A stretch of 10,114 bases of DNA from assembly GCA_005877185.1 (NCBI GenBank), contig VBPQ01000046.1, positions 1,554 through 11,667 of the forward strand, in the 5' to 3' direction. This document shows, piece after piece, positions 1-6,071 of the stretch (the stretch's first letter is position 1; the number at the start of each line of letters is the position of its first letter). The position numbers were made by a program, and so were the translations under genes. The stretch is from Nitrososphaerota archaeon (GTDB taxonomy: Archaea; Thermoproteota; Nitrososphaeria; Nitrososphaerales; Gagatemarchaeaceae). The notes beneath the pieces were generated by a model. It was not told the DNA's origin and made no database searches. It saw nothing but the letters and a program-made list of their open reading frames with translations.

Positions 1-622
1 CTATGAACTCGAATACACGACAGACTTCACGAGCCCCCTGACAGAGAGATTCTTCGCGCAGTACGGCGTCGTCCCCAGTCAGATCATCAGTGCGTTGAAG
101 GGAACTCAGCTTCTCCGTCTCTACCCTCTCCTAACTTCGATGTTCATCCACGCGGGAGTCGTTCACATATTCGGGAACATGCTCTTTCTCTTCGTATTCG
201 GTCACAACGTTGAGGAGAAGTTCGGGCACATCGGTTACTTGCTCTTCTACCTCGTCGCCGGTGTGGGCGGGGCGATGACCCAAGTCTACCTGTCGGTACT
301 CAGCGGACCCCCTGACCTCTTCATTCCGAGCGTCGGAGCCTCGGCGGCGATCTCGGGGGTCCCGGGGGGGTACCTGCTCTTCTTTCCGCGAGCGAGAGTC
401 GTCTCCCTCGTGGATTACTTCATACTTCCGATCCGGGCCTACTGGTTCATCCTGGCATGGTTTTTCCTTCAACTTCTCTACCTGGAACTGATCTTCTCCT
501 CCGCTGGGATCAACAGCGGTGGGGTGGCCTACGGCGCACATGTTGGTGGCTTCGCCGTCGGGCTCGTCCTGGGTGGGATAGCGAGGCTGCTCACGGGACC
601 CGCGGTGGAGGAGGAGCCATGA
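1..622 (+). CDS. Rhomboid-family intramembrane serine protease (5' end outside window)
   Basis: The reading frame is open from base 2 and stops with TGA at 620-622, so the start lies upstream of the window. Rhomboids cleave membrane protein substrates within the lipid bilayer using a Ser-His dyad. Visible family marks are the HAGVVHIFGNMLFL segment (HxxHxxxN, about 149-190), the serine motif GASAAISG with Ser codon 341-343, and the catalytic His in AYGAHVGG at 539-541. Several hydrophobic spans follow one another, as expected for a six- or seven-span protein. The residue after the catalytic Ser is Ala where many rhomboids have Gly, but the GxSx pattern is kept. Its substrate cannot be inferred. 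The stop overlaps the start of the following methyltransferase gene (ATGA), which implies cotranscription. Confidence 0.9.
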   Translation, partial: YELEYTTDFTSPLTERFFAQYGVVPSQIISALKGTQLLRLYPLLTSMFIHAGVVHIFGNMLFLFVFGHNVEEKFGHIGYLLFYLVAGVGGAMTQVYLSVLSGPPDLFIPSVGASAAISGVPGGYLLFFPRARVVSLVDYFILPIRAYWFILAWFFLQLLYLELIFSSAGINSGGVAYGAHVGGFAVGLVLGGIARLLTGPAVEEEP

Positions 623-1155
623 AGTACGCACTCGGAGAAAGGATTAGGCGCCTCTTCGAGGACCCCTTCGAGAAGATGAGGGAGGCCGGAGCCGCGAGCG
701 GCTTGAAGGTCGCAGACGTCGGTGCCGGGAAGGGATTCTTCACGGTCGCTGCAGCCGAGCTCGTCGGGGAAGGCGGACTCGTCTTCGCGGTCGAACCGGA
801 CCCGGATCGAATGAGGATGATCAGGCGCAGATGTGATGAGGCTCGGCTCACCAACGTCAGATTCCTCGAGAAGAAGGCCGAGGAGATGAACCAGATCGAC
901 GCGGAAAGCCTCGACTTGGTATTCTCCATGTACGCTCTCCATCACTTCGAGAGCCTGGAGCGAGGACTTTCGGAGATAAGGCGAATACTGAAACCGGGGG
1001 GGAGATTCTACGTCGTCGACATCATGAAAGGTCGGATTTTCCGGCATGGCTCGAAGAGGCGGGACCTCGAAGTCCTCGCGGCCTCCGGATTCGCGAAGTT
1101 CGAGATTCTCGGCCTAGGGAGGCGCCTCAAGGCGAGACTGACGAAGCAGAGCTAG
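619..1155 (+). CDS. Small class I SAM-dependent methyltransferase
   Basis: This encodes 178 residues. The ATG at 619 was chosen because a purine-rich GGAGGAG ribosome binding site lies just upstream and because the protein then begins just before the Rossmann core; the frame is open further upstream but only inside the rhomboid gene. Motif I, the SAM-binding glycine loop, is VADVGAGKGFF at residues 31-41. An acidic ribose-binding position follows in FAVEPD near residue 57, a motif IV-like LDLVFSMYALHHFE lies near 98-111, and LKPGGRFYVVD follows. The layout resembles UbiE/Methyltransf_11-type enzymes, but the protein is shorter than most and has no obvious substrate domain, so the methyl acceptor is unknown. 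It is translationally coupled to the upstream rhomboid. Its TAG stop is interlocked with the stop of the convergent HEAT gene. Confidence 0.85.
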   Translation: MKYALGERIRRLFEDPFEKMREAGAASGLKVADVGAGKGFFTVAAAELVGEGGLVFAVEPDPDRMRMIRRRCDEARLTNVRFLEKKAEEMNQIDAESLDLVFSMYALHHFESLERGLSEIRRILKPGGRFYVVDIMKGRIFRHGSKRRDLEVLAASGFAKFEILGLGRRLKARLTKQS

Positions 1156-1664
1156 GGCCTCGGAGCCCTCTCCCTCGCCGTCGTCCGCCCGACCGAGTAG
1201 CGCTTCAGAAAGTCCAGGTTGAATAGCGAAGTCCTGGCAGAGTTTCTTACGATCTCGTCTCTGTCTTCAAGGGCGAGTCTGAGAACCCTCTCCGCGGAGG
1301 GATTCCCAATTGAGCCGAGGGCTGCCGCCGCCTCGTGCCTGACAATCGCTTCCGGGTCTGTCATGACGGCGCGCTCCAGTGGTCCGTTTCCCTCCGAGAG
1401 ACCTATCTGGCCCAGGGAGAATGCAGCCTCGTGACGGACGAGGGGGTCAGCGTCGTGGAGAAGCACATCGGCGAGGGTTTCCATTGAATTCTCTCCTCCG
1501 ACTTCAGCCAGGATGCAGACCGCGTGGACGCGCAGGACCAAGCTGGACTCTTTGTTGAGCACCTTGACGAAGTAAGCCTCGTCCCTCTTCTGGTAGGCCT
1601 CCTCCATCTTTTCCATCACCTTCATGCAATGTGCCTCGTTCTCGATTACCCCTTTAGTGTACAC
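1152..1664 (-). CDS. HEAT-repeat protein with two His-Glu motifs, half-size deoxyhypusine hydroxylase-like
   Basis: This encodes 170 residues, starting at GTG 1664. A TATA-like CTTATAGA on the minus strand (centre near 1692) places transcription start at about 1666, so the GTG would be leaderless; ATG at 1625 (residue 14) is an alternative. Residues about 40-155 form tandem HEAT (PBS-lyase type) helices. Two repeats carry exact His-Glu pairs: LVRHEAAFSLGQIG (H78-E79) and IVRHEAAAALGSIG (H110-E111), 32 residues apart. In eukaryotic deoxyhypusine hydroxylase, paired HE motifs about 33 residues apart in each half bind the di-iron centre that completes hypusine on eIF5A. From memory, this protein follows one half of that enzyme, including the LGQ after the first HE, ALGxIG after the second and a DFLK-like end. 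The similarity is seen; the hydroxylase role is inferred. A generic HEAT scaffold remains possible, since RHEAA repeats also occur there. Confidence 0.8.
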   Translation of the reverse strand: MYTKGVIENEAHCMKVMEKMEEAYQKRDEAYFVKVLNKESSLVLRVHAVCILAEVGGENSMETLADVLLHDADPLVRHEAAFSLGQIGLSEGNGPLERAVMTDPEAIVRHEAAAALGSIGNPSAERVLRLALEDRDEIVRNSARTSLFNLDFLKRYSVGRTTARERAPRP

Positions 1665-1688
1665 GCCTCATCCCCGAGGAAACTTCGT

Positions 1689-1696
1689 CTATAAGG
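1689..1696 (-). promoter_or_regulatory. TATA-like box of the HEAT-repeat gene
   Basis: The minus strand reads CTTATAGA here, about 28 nt before the GTG at 1664. That spacing suits a leaderless archaeal transcript. It lies in the 49-bp gap after the cystathionine gamma-lyase gene, so the HEAT gene may have its own promoter besides readthrough from the operon upstream. Confidence 0.45.
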
Positions 1697-1713
1697 AGAG
1701 CGAGAATCGACCG

Positions 1714-2862
1714 CTAGTCGAGCGCTCCGTCTAGGTCCTCAATCAGGTCGCTCACGTCCTCTATCCCCACTGACGCCCTCACCAGTCTGTCCGTGATTCC
1801 TAGCACCTCTCTGGCCTTTCCGGGGACACTAGCGTGGGTCATCGAGGCTGGGTGCTCTATGAGAGACTCCACCCCTCCGAGGCTCTCCGCTAACGAAAAG
1901 ACCTTCACTCTCCGCAGGAACCTCTTCACGTCGCGGAGAGTTCCCTTGACCTCGAAAGAGACTACTCCTCCGGAGCCTGACATCTGCCTCTTCCCCAGGG
2001 TATGCTGGGGATGGCTCTTCAGACCCGGATAAATCACCTTCTCCACAGCAGGATGCGCCTCTAAATGCTCCGCTACCCTCATCGCGTTCAGTTGATGCCT
2101 CTCCATTCGGACCGCGAGCGTCTTGATCCCTCTCAAGAGCAAGAAGCAGTCGAAAGGCGAGGGGACGGCCCCAATCGCATTTTGGTTGAACTTCGCCTTC
2201 GTGTAGATTTCCTCGTTTGATGTCATGATCGCTCCTCCGAGCACATCGCTGTGCCCACCGAGATACTTTGTCGCACTGTGAAGTACGACGTCCGCGCCTA
2301 GCTGAAGAGGATTCTGAAAGTACGGACTCATGAACGTGTTGTCGACGACGGTGATTATGTCACGCCTCGATGCGACCTCCGATATGGCCTTGATATCGCA
2401 AATCTTCAGGAGCGGATTGGTGGGGGACTCCAGCCATATCATCTTCGTCCTCTTACCTACCGCTTGATCGACGTTTCTCGCCTCCCTCGCATCGACGTAC
2501 GTGAAATCGAGCCCGAAGTTGGAGAGAGTCTGGCTGAAGAGCCGCCTCGTACCACCGTAGAGGTCGTCGAAGGCAACGACGTGGTCCCCCTTCTTCAGTA
2601 GAGAGAGTACCAGGGAGGCCTCGGCTGCTAGCCCCGAGGCGAACGCGAGAGCGTGCTTCGATTCTTCGAGGGCCGCGAGCCGGAGCTCAAGTGCATCCCT
2701 TGTCGGGTTCGCCGTTCTTGAGTACTCGTACCCTCCCCTAGGCTTCTCGACCTCTCTTCGAGCGAAGGTCGTCGAGAGGTGAATGGGCGCCACGACGTCA
2801 CCGCTCTCACTTACGAGGCCGGGCTCCTCCCCGACGTGGATAGCCTTGGTCGCGAACTTCAT
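1714..2862 (-). CDS. Cystathionine gamma-lyase / gamma-synthase (Cys/Met metabolism PLP enzyme)
   Basis: This encodes 382 residues, full length for the family. The PLP Schiff-base lysine is K199 in SATKYLGGHSD. Other fold-type I marks are YEYSRTANPT (Y46, R48; phosphate contact from the neighbouring subunit), DDLYGGT with the stacking Tyr102, and VVDNTF with Asp174. The C-terminal SLAESLGGVESLIEHPASMTH (from 323) and VGIEDVSDLIEDL are typical of the gamma-lyase/gamma-synthase group. The gene starts at ATG only 3 nt after the stop of the cystathionine beta-synthase gene. That pairing favours gamma-lyase: cystathionine to cysteine, ammonia and 2-oxobutyrate, completing reverse transsulfuration. 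Sequence alone cannot exclude gamma-synthase activity towards methionine, and many homologues do both. Confidence 0.93.
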   Translation of the reverse strand: MKFATKAIHVGEEPGLVSESGDVVAPIHLSTTFARREVEKPRGGYEYSRTANPTRDALELRLAALEESKHALAFASGLAAEASLVLSLLKKGDHVVAFDDLYGGTRRLFSQTLSNFGLDFTYVDAREARNVDQAVGKRTKMIWLESPTNPLLKICDIKAISEVASRRDIITVVDNTFMSPYFQNPLQLGADVVLHSATKYLGGHSDVLGGAIMTSNEEIYTKAKFNQNAIGAVPSPFDCFLLLRGIKTLAVRMERHQLNAMRVAEHLEAHPAVEKVIYPGLKSHPQHTLGKRQMSGSGGVVSFEVKGTLRDVKRFLRRVKVFSLAESLGGVESLIEHPASMTHASVPGKAREVLGITDRLVRASVGIEDVSDLIEDLDGALD

Positions 2863-2865
2863 CGA

Positions 2866-4236
2866 TCATCGCTTCGTCAGGTAATTTATCACGTCTATCG
2901 TTGTGATTATTCCGGCCACCGCGTTCTTCTCGAGGACGATAGCCGCGTTCTTCTCCTTAAGGAGATTGAATGGGTCGAGTAGCAGCTCCTCCTTTGTCAC
3001 GACGGGGAGGGGCTCGTCCATCACTTCCTCGATTCTCTGCTCCTTCGAGGCTTTCTTTGAGGTCAGCTTCTTCATGACACTCATCTCGTGGACGCTCCCC
3101 ACCTGAACGCCGTCCTTGATAACCGGAAGATGCGAGATGCCGTGCTTCTTCATCAACTCAATCGCGGTGGAGAGTTTGTCCTCCGGCCTCACCGCGACGA
3201 CCCCCCTTATCCTCCTCGACTTCGCCGCGAGGATATCCTTGACAGCGATCCTCTTCTCCTCAGACTCGAGGTATCCGTGCTCAGTCATCCAGTCGTCGGA
3301 GTAGACCCTGTTCAGGTAGTTTCTGCCAGTATCCGGGAGTATCACCACGATTGTCTTTCCTTCCGAATCCCTCGCGACTTTGAGGGCACCGAAGACTGCG
3401 GCCCCCGACGACCCCCCAGCCAGCAGCCCCTCCTCTCTTGCAATCCTCCTCGCCGTCAGGAAGGCGTCTCTATCGCTCACGGTAACCACCTCGTCCAAGA
3501 CCTTGAGGTCCAGAGTCGAAGGCATGAAGTCTTCGCCGATGCCCTCGATTCTGTAGCTGTGGTACTCGCCTGCAGTCTTGTTGAACCAGTGGTGAAGCAT
3601 CGAGCCCTCGGGGTCGACGCCGACCACCCTGATGCGCGGGTTCATCTCTCTGAGGTACTTCGCCGTTCCCGAGATCGTCCCCCCCGTCCCCATCCCCGCC
3701 ACGAGGACATCGATATTCCCGCCCGTCTGCTCCCAGATCTCGGGTCCTGTGGTTTGATAGTGAGCAGATGGGTTTGAGGGATTCGTGTACTGATTCGGCA
3801 TGAAGGCGTTCGGAGTCTCTCTGACGATCCGCTCCGCGACCTTCACATAACTCGCCGGATGGTCTGGTGGAACATTCGATGGGGTGATGATGACCTTGGC
3901 GCCAAAGGCCTTCAGGAGGTCGATCTTCTCGGTGCTCATCTTGTCGGGAACGGTGAAGATAATCTTGTAGCCTCTTATCAGGGCGGCGAGGGCTAGACCC
4001 GCACCCGTGTTTCCGGAAGTCGGCTCGACGATGACGCAACCGGGCTTGATGATGCCGCGTCTCTCGGCATCGCTGATCATCGAGAGTCCTACGCGGTCCT
4101 TCACGCTGCCACCCGGGTTGAAGTATTCGAGCTTTGCATAGATGGTCGAAGTGAGACCTCTTGTGATTCTGTTGAGCTTCACGAGGGGAGTCCACCCGAT
4201 GAGCTCTAGGATGCTACCCGCGACTCGTCTTTCCAT
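2866..4236 (-). CDS. Cystathionine beta-synthase with C-terminal CBS-domain pair
   Basis: This encodes 456 residues. It condenses serine (or O-acetylserine) with homocysteine to give cystathionine, using PLP. The fold-type II core covers residues 1 to about 325: Schiff-base K46 in NPGGSVKDR, the substrate loop EPTSGNTG (71-78), phosphate-binding GMGTGGTISG (181-190), GGSSGAA (274-280) and PDTGRNYL (301-308). EGIGEDFMPSTLDLKVLD (231-248) is the form seen in cystathionine beta-synthases rather than in plain cysteine synthases. Residues about 329-456 are a tandem CBS (Bateman) regulatory module. The N-terminal haem domain of animal enzymes is absent. The ATG is almost leaderless behind a TATA box at about 4267. 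It heads a two-gene operon with the gamma-lyase. Confidence 0.95.
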   Translation of the reverse strand: MERRVAGSILELIGWTPLVKLNRITRGLTSTIYAKLEYFNPGGSVKDRVGLSMISDAERRGIIKPGCVIVEPTSGNTGAGLALAALIRGYKIIFTVPDKMSTEKIDLLKAFGAKVIITPSNVPPDHPASYVKVAERIVRETPNAFMPNQYTNPSNPSAHYQTTGPEIWEQTGGNIDVLVAGMGTGGTISGTAKYLREMNPRIRVVGVDPEGSMLHHWFNKTAGEYHSYRIEGIGEDFMPSTLDLKVLDEVVTVSDRDAFLTARRIAREEGLLAGGSSGAAVFGALKVARDSEGKTIVVILPDTGRNYLNRVYSDDWMTEHGYLESEEKRIAVKDILAAKSRRIRGVVAVRPEDKLSTAIELMKKHGISHLPVIKDGVQVGSVHEMSVMKKLTSKKASKEQRIEEVMDEPLPVVTKEELLLDPFNLLKEKNAAIVLEKNAVAGIITTIDVINYLTKR

Positions 4237-4263
4237 CGCCGTGGGTGCGTCGCGCTCGCGTCA

Positions 4264-4271
4264 GATAAATT
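4264..4271 (-). promoter_or_regulatory. TATA box of the transsulfuration operon
   Basis: The minus strand reads AATTTATC here in a CCAACCAATTTATCTGAC context. The centre lies about 31 nt before the ATG at 4236, which predicts a leader of only a few nucleotides. No Shine-Dalgarno sequence precedes the ATG, in agreement with leaderless translation. Confidence 0.55.
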
Positions 4272-4294
4272 GGTTGGAAACAGTGGAAGCGCCT

Positions 4295-4786
4295 TCAGCC
4301 CGAGGCAACAACGGAGACGCCCGTATCACTCTGCCCGGTGATGGCGAGGTACATTCCCTGGACTCCGAATGTCACGGTGAGCGGCTCAAAGACCGGGAAC
4401 TCGATGTAGTTGTGGAGGCAGCAGACGCAGTTCAGGCCTCCTCCGTAGCAGACCGTCTGGAGGCCGGTCACCCTCGCAAGGCTCCAGTGCACGGCGTCAC
4501 CGCTGAACTCCACGTATCGTGTGCATCCGAGCGTGGCATTCCCAGATGCGGTTCGAAGGCAGGTTGCCTCCTCTGAGGAGGGATTGATCTGGACCGTGAC
4601 CTTGCTCCATCCCGAGACATTCGCGACCCAGATAAGGTTGGTCGGGCAGCCATCCAGACATTCACGGAATGAGGGGGAGAGCTCCTTCGTCCGCGGCAGA
4701 TTGGACGCGATTGACACTACCGCGAGCGCAGCCACTGGAACGAAGACGACGAGGAGAACGACGACCAACCTTGACCCTGATTTCAC
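4295..4786 (-). CDS. Exported or membrane-anchored cysteine-rich protein, unknown function
   Basis: I do not recognise this family. The chosen start is GTG 4786 (163 residues). It has a strong GGGGGTGA ribosome binding site (4794-4801) 7 nt upstream, and a TATA box at 4831-4838 puts transcription start near 4809, downstream of the alternative GTG at 4822. The N-terminus is short and basic (MKSGSR), followed by a hydrophobic span at about 6-28, a signal anchor or signal peptide. The outer part holds eight Cys (43, 47, 76, 88, 113, 120, 122, 123), including a CVCC cluster, which suggests disulfides outside the membrane or a metal site. NVS and NAT sequons are present. Polar/hydrophobic alternation (WSKVTVQINP) suggests a beta-sandwich. 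Confidence 0.7.
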   Translation of the reverse strand: MKSGSRLVVVLLVVFVPVAALAVVSIASNLPRTKELSPSFRECLDGCPTNLIWVANVSGWSKVTVQINPSSEEATCLRTASGNATLGCTRYVEFSGDAVHWSLARVTGLQTVCYGGGLNCVCCLHNYIEFPVFEPLTVTFGVQGMYLAITGQSDTGVSVVASG

Positions 4787-4830
4787 GCCAGGCTCACCCC
4801 CTGAAGGTCTCGTTCGAGACACTCGAGCCG

Positions 4831-4843
4831 CTATATCTCTTTT
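4831..4843 (-). promoter_or_regulatory. BRE/TATA promoter of the cysteine-rich protein gene
   Basis: The minus strand reads AAAAGAGATATAG: a purine-rich BRE-like stretch followed by AGATATAG. Transcription is expected to start about 26 nt downstream, near 4809. That gives a 22-nt leader holding the GGGGGTGA ribosome binding site and rules out the upstream GTG at 4822 as the start. Confidence 0.55.
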
Positions 4844-5064
4844 CTTGCTTCGTCTCGGAGGTGGGATATTGGGCAGAGACTCTCAGCACGCCCTCACACG
4901 GCGGTACGGTCAAATAATCCCAGACTAGCGGACGGAATACACGTCTCCTCCGTAAATTGAGACCGCGGCCGGGGTGGAGGCAAGCACGACGTTGCCTGAC
5001 CCGTACCCGAGAAAGAATTCACGGAGGACGCCCCGCTCCATATCACTTCACGATATCGGGGGGC

Positions 5065-5076
5065 AATATTCATATG
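5065..5076 (+). promoter_or_regulatory. TATA-like box of the VOC gene
   Basis: The plus strand reads AATATTCATATG here. The centre is about 27-30 nt before the ATG at 5100, fitting a leaderless transcript beginning at or next to that ATG. This is why 5100 was preferred over the in-frame ATG at 5079. Confidence 0.5.
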
Positions 5077-5099
5077 CTATGTCGTGCGCATTTCTCGAA

Positions 5100-5477
5100 A
5101 TGGCCCAGGTAAACGTTCGATACATGGTCCGGGACGTTGCGGAGGCGGTAGAATTCTACACGACCAAGCTGGGTTTCAGATTGCTTTCCAATGCCTCACC
5201 AGCGTTCGCTGACGTGATCCTCGGGGACTTACGACTCTTGCTTGCCGGACCCGCCAGCTCGGCAGGACGGCCTATGCCTGATGGTCGTATACCCGGACCA
5301 GGAGGGTGGAACCGAATAGAGTTGGTTGTGCCCGATATCGAAGCTGAAGTGAAGCGCCTAAGCAAGGAAGGGGTAAAGTTCCGGAACGAAATCGTAAGGG
5401 GACCAGGCGGAGCCCAGATCCTTGCAGAGGATCCCTCCGGCAACGTAATCGAGTTATTCCAACCGGCAAGAAGCTAG
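5100..5477 (+). CDS. VOC-superfamily (glyoxalase/bleomycin-resistance fold) protein
   Basis: This encodes 125 residues. Two beta-alpha-beta-beta-beta units are recognisable: NVRYMVRDVAEAVEFYTTKLGFRLL (residues 5-29) and RIELVVPDIEAEVKRLSKEGVKF (72-94), ending with the common ILAEDPSGNVIELFQP. Metal-dependent VOC enzymes use two His/Gln and two Glu. Here the usual His positions appear to be Asn5 and Arg72, and only the C-terminal Glu118 is kept, so a classical glyoxalase or dioxygenase role is doubtful. A binding or resistance type is more likely. The start at 5100 rests on the TATA spacing and the domain start. Codon use (CGA, CTA, TTA, GAA) is more mixed than in neighbouring genes, a hint of different origin. 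The substrate is unknown. Confidence 0.82.
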   Translation: MAQVNVRYMVRDVAEAVEFYTTKLGFRLLSNASPAFADVILGDLRLLLAGPASSAGRPMPDGRIPGPGGWNRIELVVPDIEAEVKRLSKEGVKFRNEIVRGPGGAQILAEDPSGNVIELFQPARS

Positions 5478-5482
5478 AGCCA

Positions 5483-5524
5483 TGCGGCCGCCGGGATTTC
5501 AACCCGCGTTCACCAGAAGACCAA
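5483..5524 (-). pseudogene. Possible tRNA 3'-end remnant
   Basis: Read on the minus strand this resembles a tRNA 3' half: GCGGG, TTGAAAT loop, CCCGG, CGGCCGC, then A. It cannot be an intact gene. The loop has G instead of C at position 56, the T stem has a terminal mismatch, TGG follows instead of CCA, and no matching 5' acceptor strand exists upstream. It starts 6 bases after the VOC stop codon. Chance similarity is possible. Confidence 0.3.
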
Positions 5525-5556
5525 ATAGTTCGATTCTTGCTGCTGTTCACGTCAAA

Positions 5557-5580
5557 CAAAGTTTTTCATTTTGAACTTTG
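5557..5580 (+). terminator. Likely terminator after the VOC gene
   Basis: The plus strand has CAAAGTT (5557-5563) and AACTTTG (5574-5580), a 7-bp inverted repeat around a loop containing TTTTT and TTTT runs (5562-5572). It lies 80 bases beyond the VOC stop. T-tracts are the usual archaeal termination signal; the hairpin may be incidental. Confidence 0.45.
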
Positions 5581-5604
5581 CGGGCCCGACGGGTTCCGAA
5601 CCCC
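5580..5604 (-). pseudogene. Possible decayed copy of a tRNA-Lys 3' end
   Basis: On the minus strand this reads GGGTTCGGAACCC followed by GTCGGGCCCGC. Aligned with the 3' end of the tRNA-Lys gene (GGGTTCGAATCCC then ACCAGGCCCGC), about 19 of 24 positions agree, in the same orientation and downstream of that tRNA. No 5' half is present and the T stem no longer pairs fully. It could be an old attachment-site duplication or a GC-rich coincidence. Confidence 0.3.
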
Positions 5605-5672
5605 GGGGCGTTCGATACCCGGGCTGTTCGTCAGATTCGGGATCCGATGTGACTGATCAAAGGATGGCACCG

Positions 5673-5876
5673 CTAAAGTACCACGTTTCGTCGTTGTGTC
5701 TGTAGAATCAAGGCAAACGCCACACTTAGCGCACTGAAGCCGAAGATCGCAGTTCCAGCACATCCATAAGGGGAGGCATACGGATTCTTCTTGGTAATTC
5801 CGAAGAATGAGTCGGCGTTGACCAGATGAAAGGCGATTCCCAAAACCATGACCAACGCCATCACGTAGCTGACCAA
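5673..5876 (-). CDS. Possible small membrane protein, two predicted spans
   Basis: This would encode 67 residues with two hydrophobic spans, about residues 2-19 (VSYVMALVMVLGIAFHLV) and 38-59 (GCAGTAIFGFSALSVAFALI). They are joined by a loop with FFGITKKNPYASPY and followed by a basic tail QRRNVVL. I do not recognise a family. TTG 5876 is the longest start (an in-frame stop lies five codons upstream); GTG 5864 and ATG 5861 are equally possible. No strong ribosome binding site or TATA box was found. Support is the coherent membrane pattern in an otherwise empty region. Confidence 0.42.
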   Translation of the reverse strand: MVSYVMALVMVLGIAFHLVNADSFFGITKKNPYASPYGCAGTAIFGFSALSVAFALILQTQRRNVVL

Positions 5877-6016
5877 GCGCTCGTCTCGCTAAAGGTTGCC
5901 ATCGCCCGGGTGCACGCCGATATCATGCGCGGTTGAGGAATCTTCATCTAGGAAGTACACACTCTGATGATTTCGCCAGAGTTTAGTGACTAATGGCGGG
6001 CCTGGTGGGATTCGAA

Positions 6017-6038
6017 CTCGTGGATGCGTTACGCATCT
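6017..6038 (-). other. tRNA-Lys intron 2 (22 nt) at position 53/54, in the T arm
   Basis: Removing these 22 nt joins GTGGG to TTCGAATCCCAC and gives a perfect T arm. Splice signal: central helix CGTG/CACG; 5' bulge GGA cut as GG|A; inner hairpin GATGCG-TAA-CGCATC; 3' bulge AGT cut as AG|T. The outer helix is weak, so this is a relaxed form of the bulge-helix-bulge motif recognised by the archaeal splicing endonuclease. Confidence 0.85.
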
Positions 6039-6054
6039 CCCACGACATGCTGGT

Positions 6055-6071
6055 AACTCCCAGTGGCTAGC
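6055..6071 (-). other. tRNA-Lys intron 1 (17 nt) at canonical position 37/38
   Basis: The intron GCTAGCCACTGGGAGTT lies between A37 and A38. Splice signal: anticodon stem GCTGG/CCAGC as outer helix; 4-bp central helix CTCT/GGAG with one G-U pair; 5' bulge TAG cut as TA|G; 3' bulge TTA cut as TT|A. This is a textbook bulge-helix-bulge. Confidence 0.88.

Larger units (their letters stand above)
4787..5099. other. Divergent intergenic region without a convincing gene
   Basis: These 313 bases separate the cysteine-rich gene (-) from the VOC gene (+). The plus frame is open back to 4974, but that extension is arginine- and serine-rich, has no fold signature and lies upstream of the VOC TATA box, so I read it as non-coding. 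Besides the two promoters there is a small inverted repeat, ATATC at 5040-5044 and GATAT at 5052-5056, just before the VOC TATA box; it could be an operator but is short. Confidence 0.5.

Noticed and set aside
457..618. Upstream extension of the methyltransferase frame
   Set aside because: It overlaps the rhomboid gene, including its catalytic His region, and is Trp/Arg-rich nonsense. The ATG at 619 has a good ribosome binding site.
3088..3777. Long plus-strand open frame (229 codons) opposite the cystathionine beta-synthase gene
   Set aside because: It is antisense to an unmistakable enzyme, rich in Arg/Pro/His as expected for a GC-rich shadow frame, and has no recognisable domain.
3470..4195. 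Minus-strand 241-codon frame within the cystathionine beta-synthase gene
   Set aside because: It is a frame-shifted reading of the same gene, with low-complexity Arg/His/Gly composition and no fold signature.
4974..5099. N-terminal extension of the VOC protein (42 residues)
   Set aside because: The extension has no domain, is upstream of the likely TATA box at 5065-5076, and the fold begins right at the ATG at 5100.
5605..5625. GTTCGATACCCGGG on the plus strand, resembling a tRNA T arm in the opposite direction
   Set aside because: The stem does not pair beyond one or two bases and neither an anticodon arm nor an acceptor strand is present.
5566..5763. Minus-strand 65-codon frame beginning MCWNCDLRLQCAKCGVC, looking like a zinc-ribbon peptide
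   Set aside because: It overlaps the small membrane protein frame, the cysteines sit only at the N-terminus, and the rest is disordered Pro/Ser sequence running through the tRNA-like remnants. The membrane frame is the more coherent reading.
5960..5993. TGATGA at 5965-5970, a possible C box of a C/D guide RNA
   Set aside because: No D box (CTGA) or D'/C' pair follows at a suitable distance before the tRNA gene on the plus strand.
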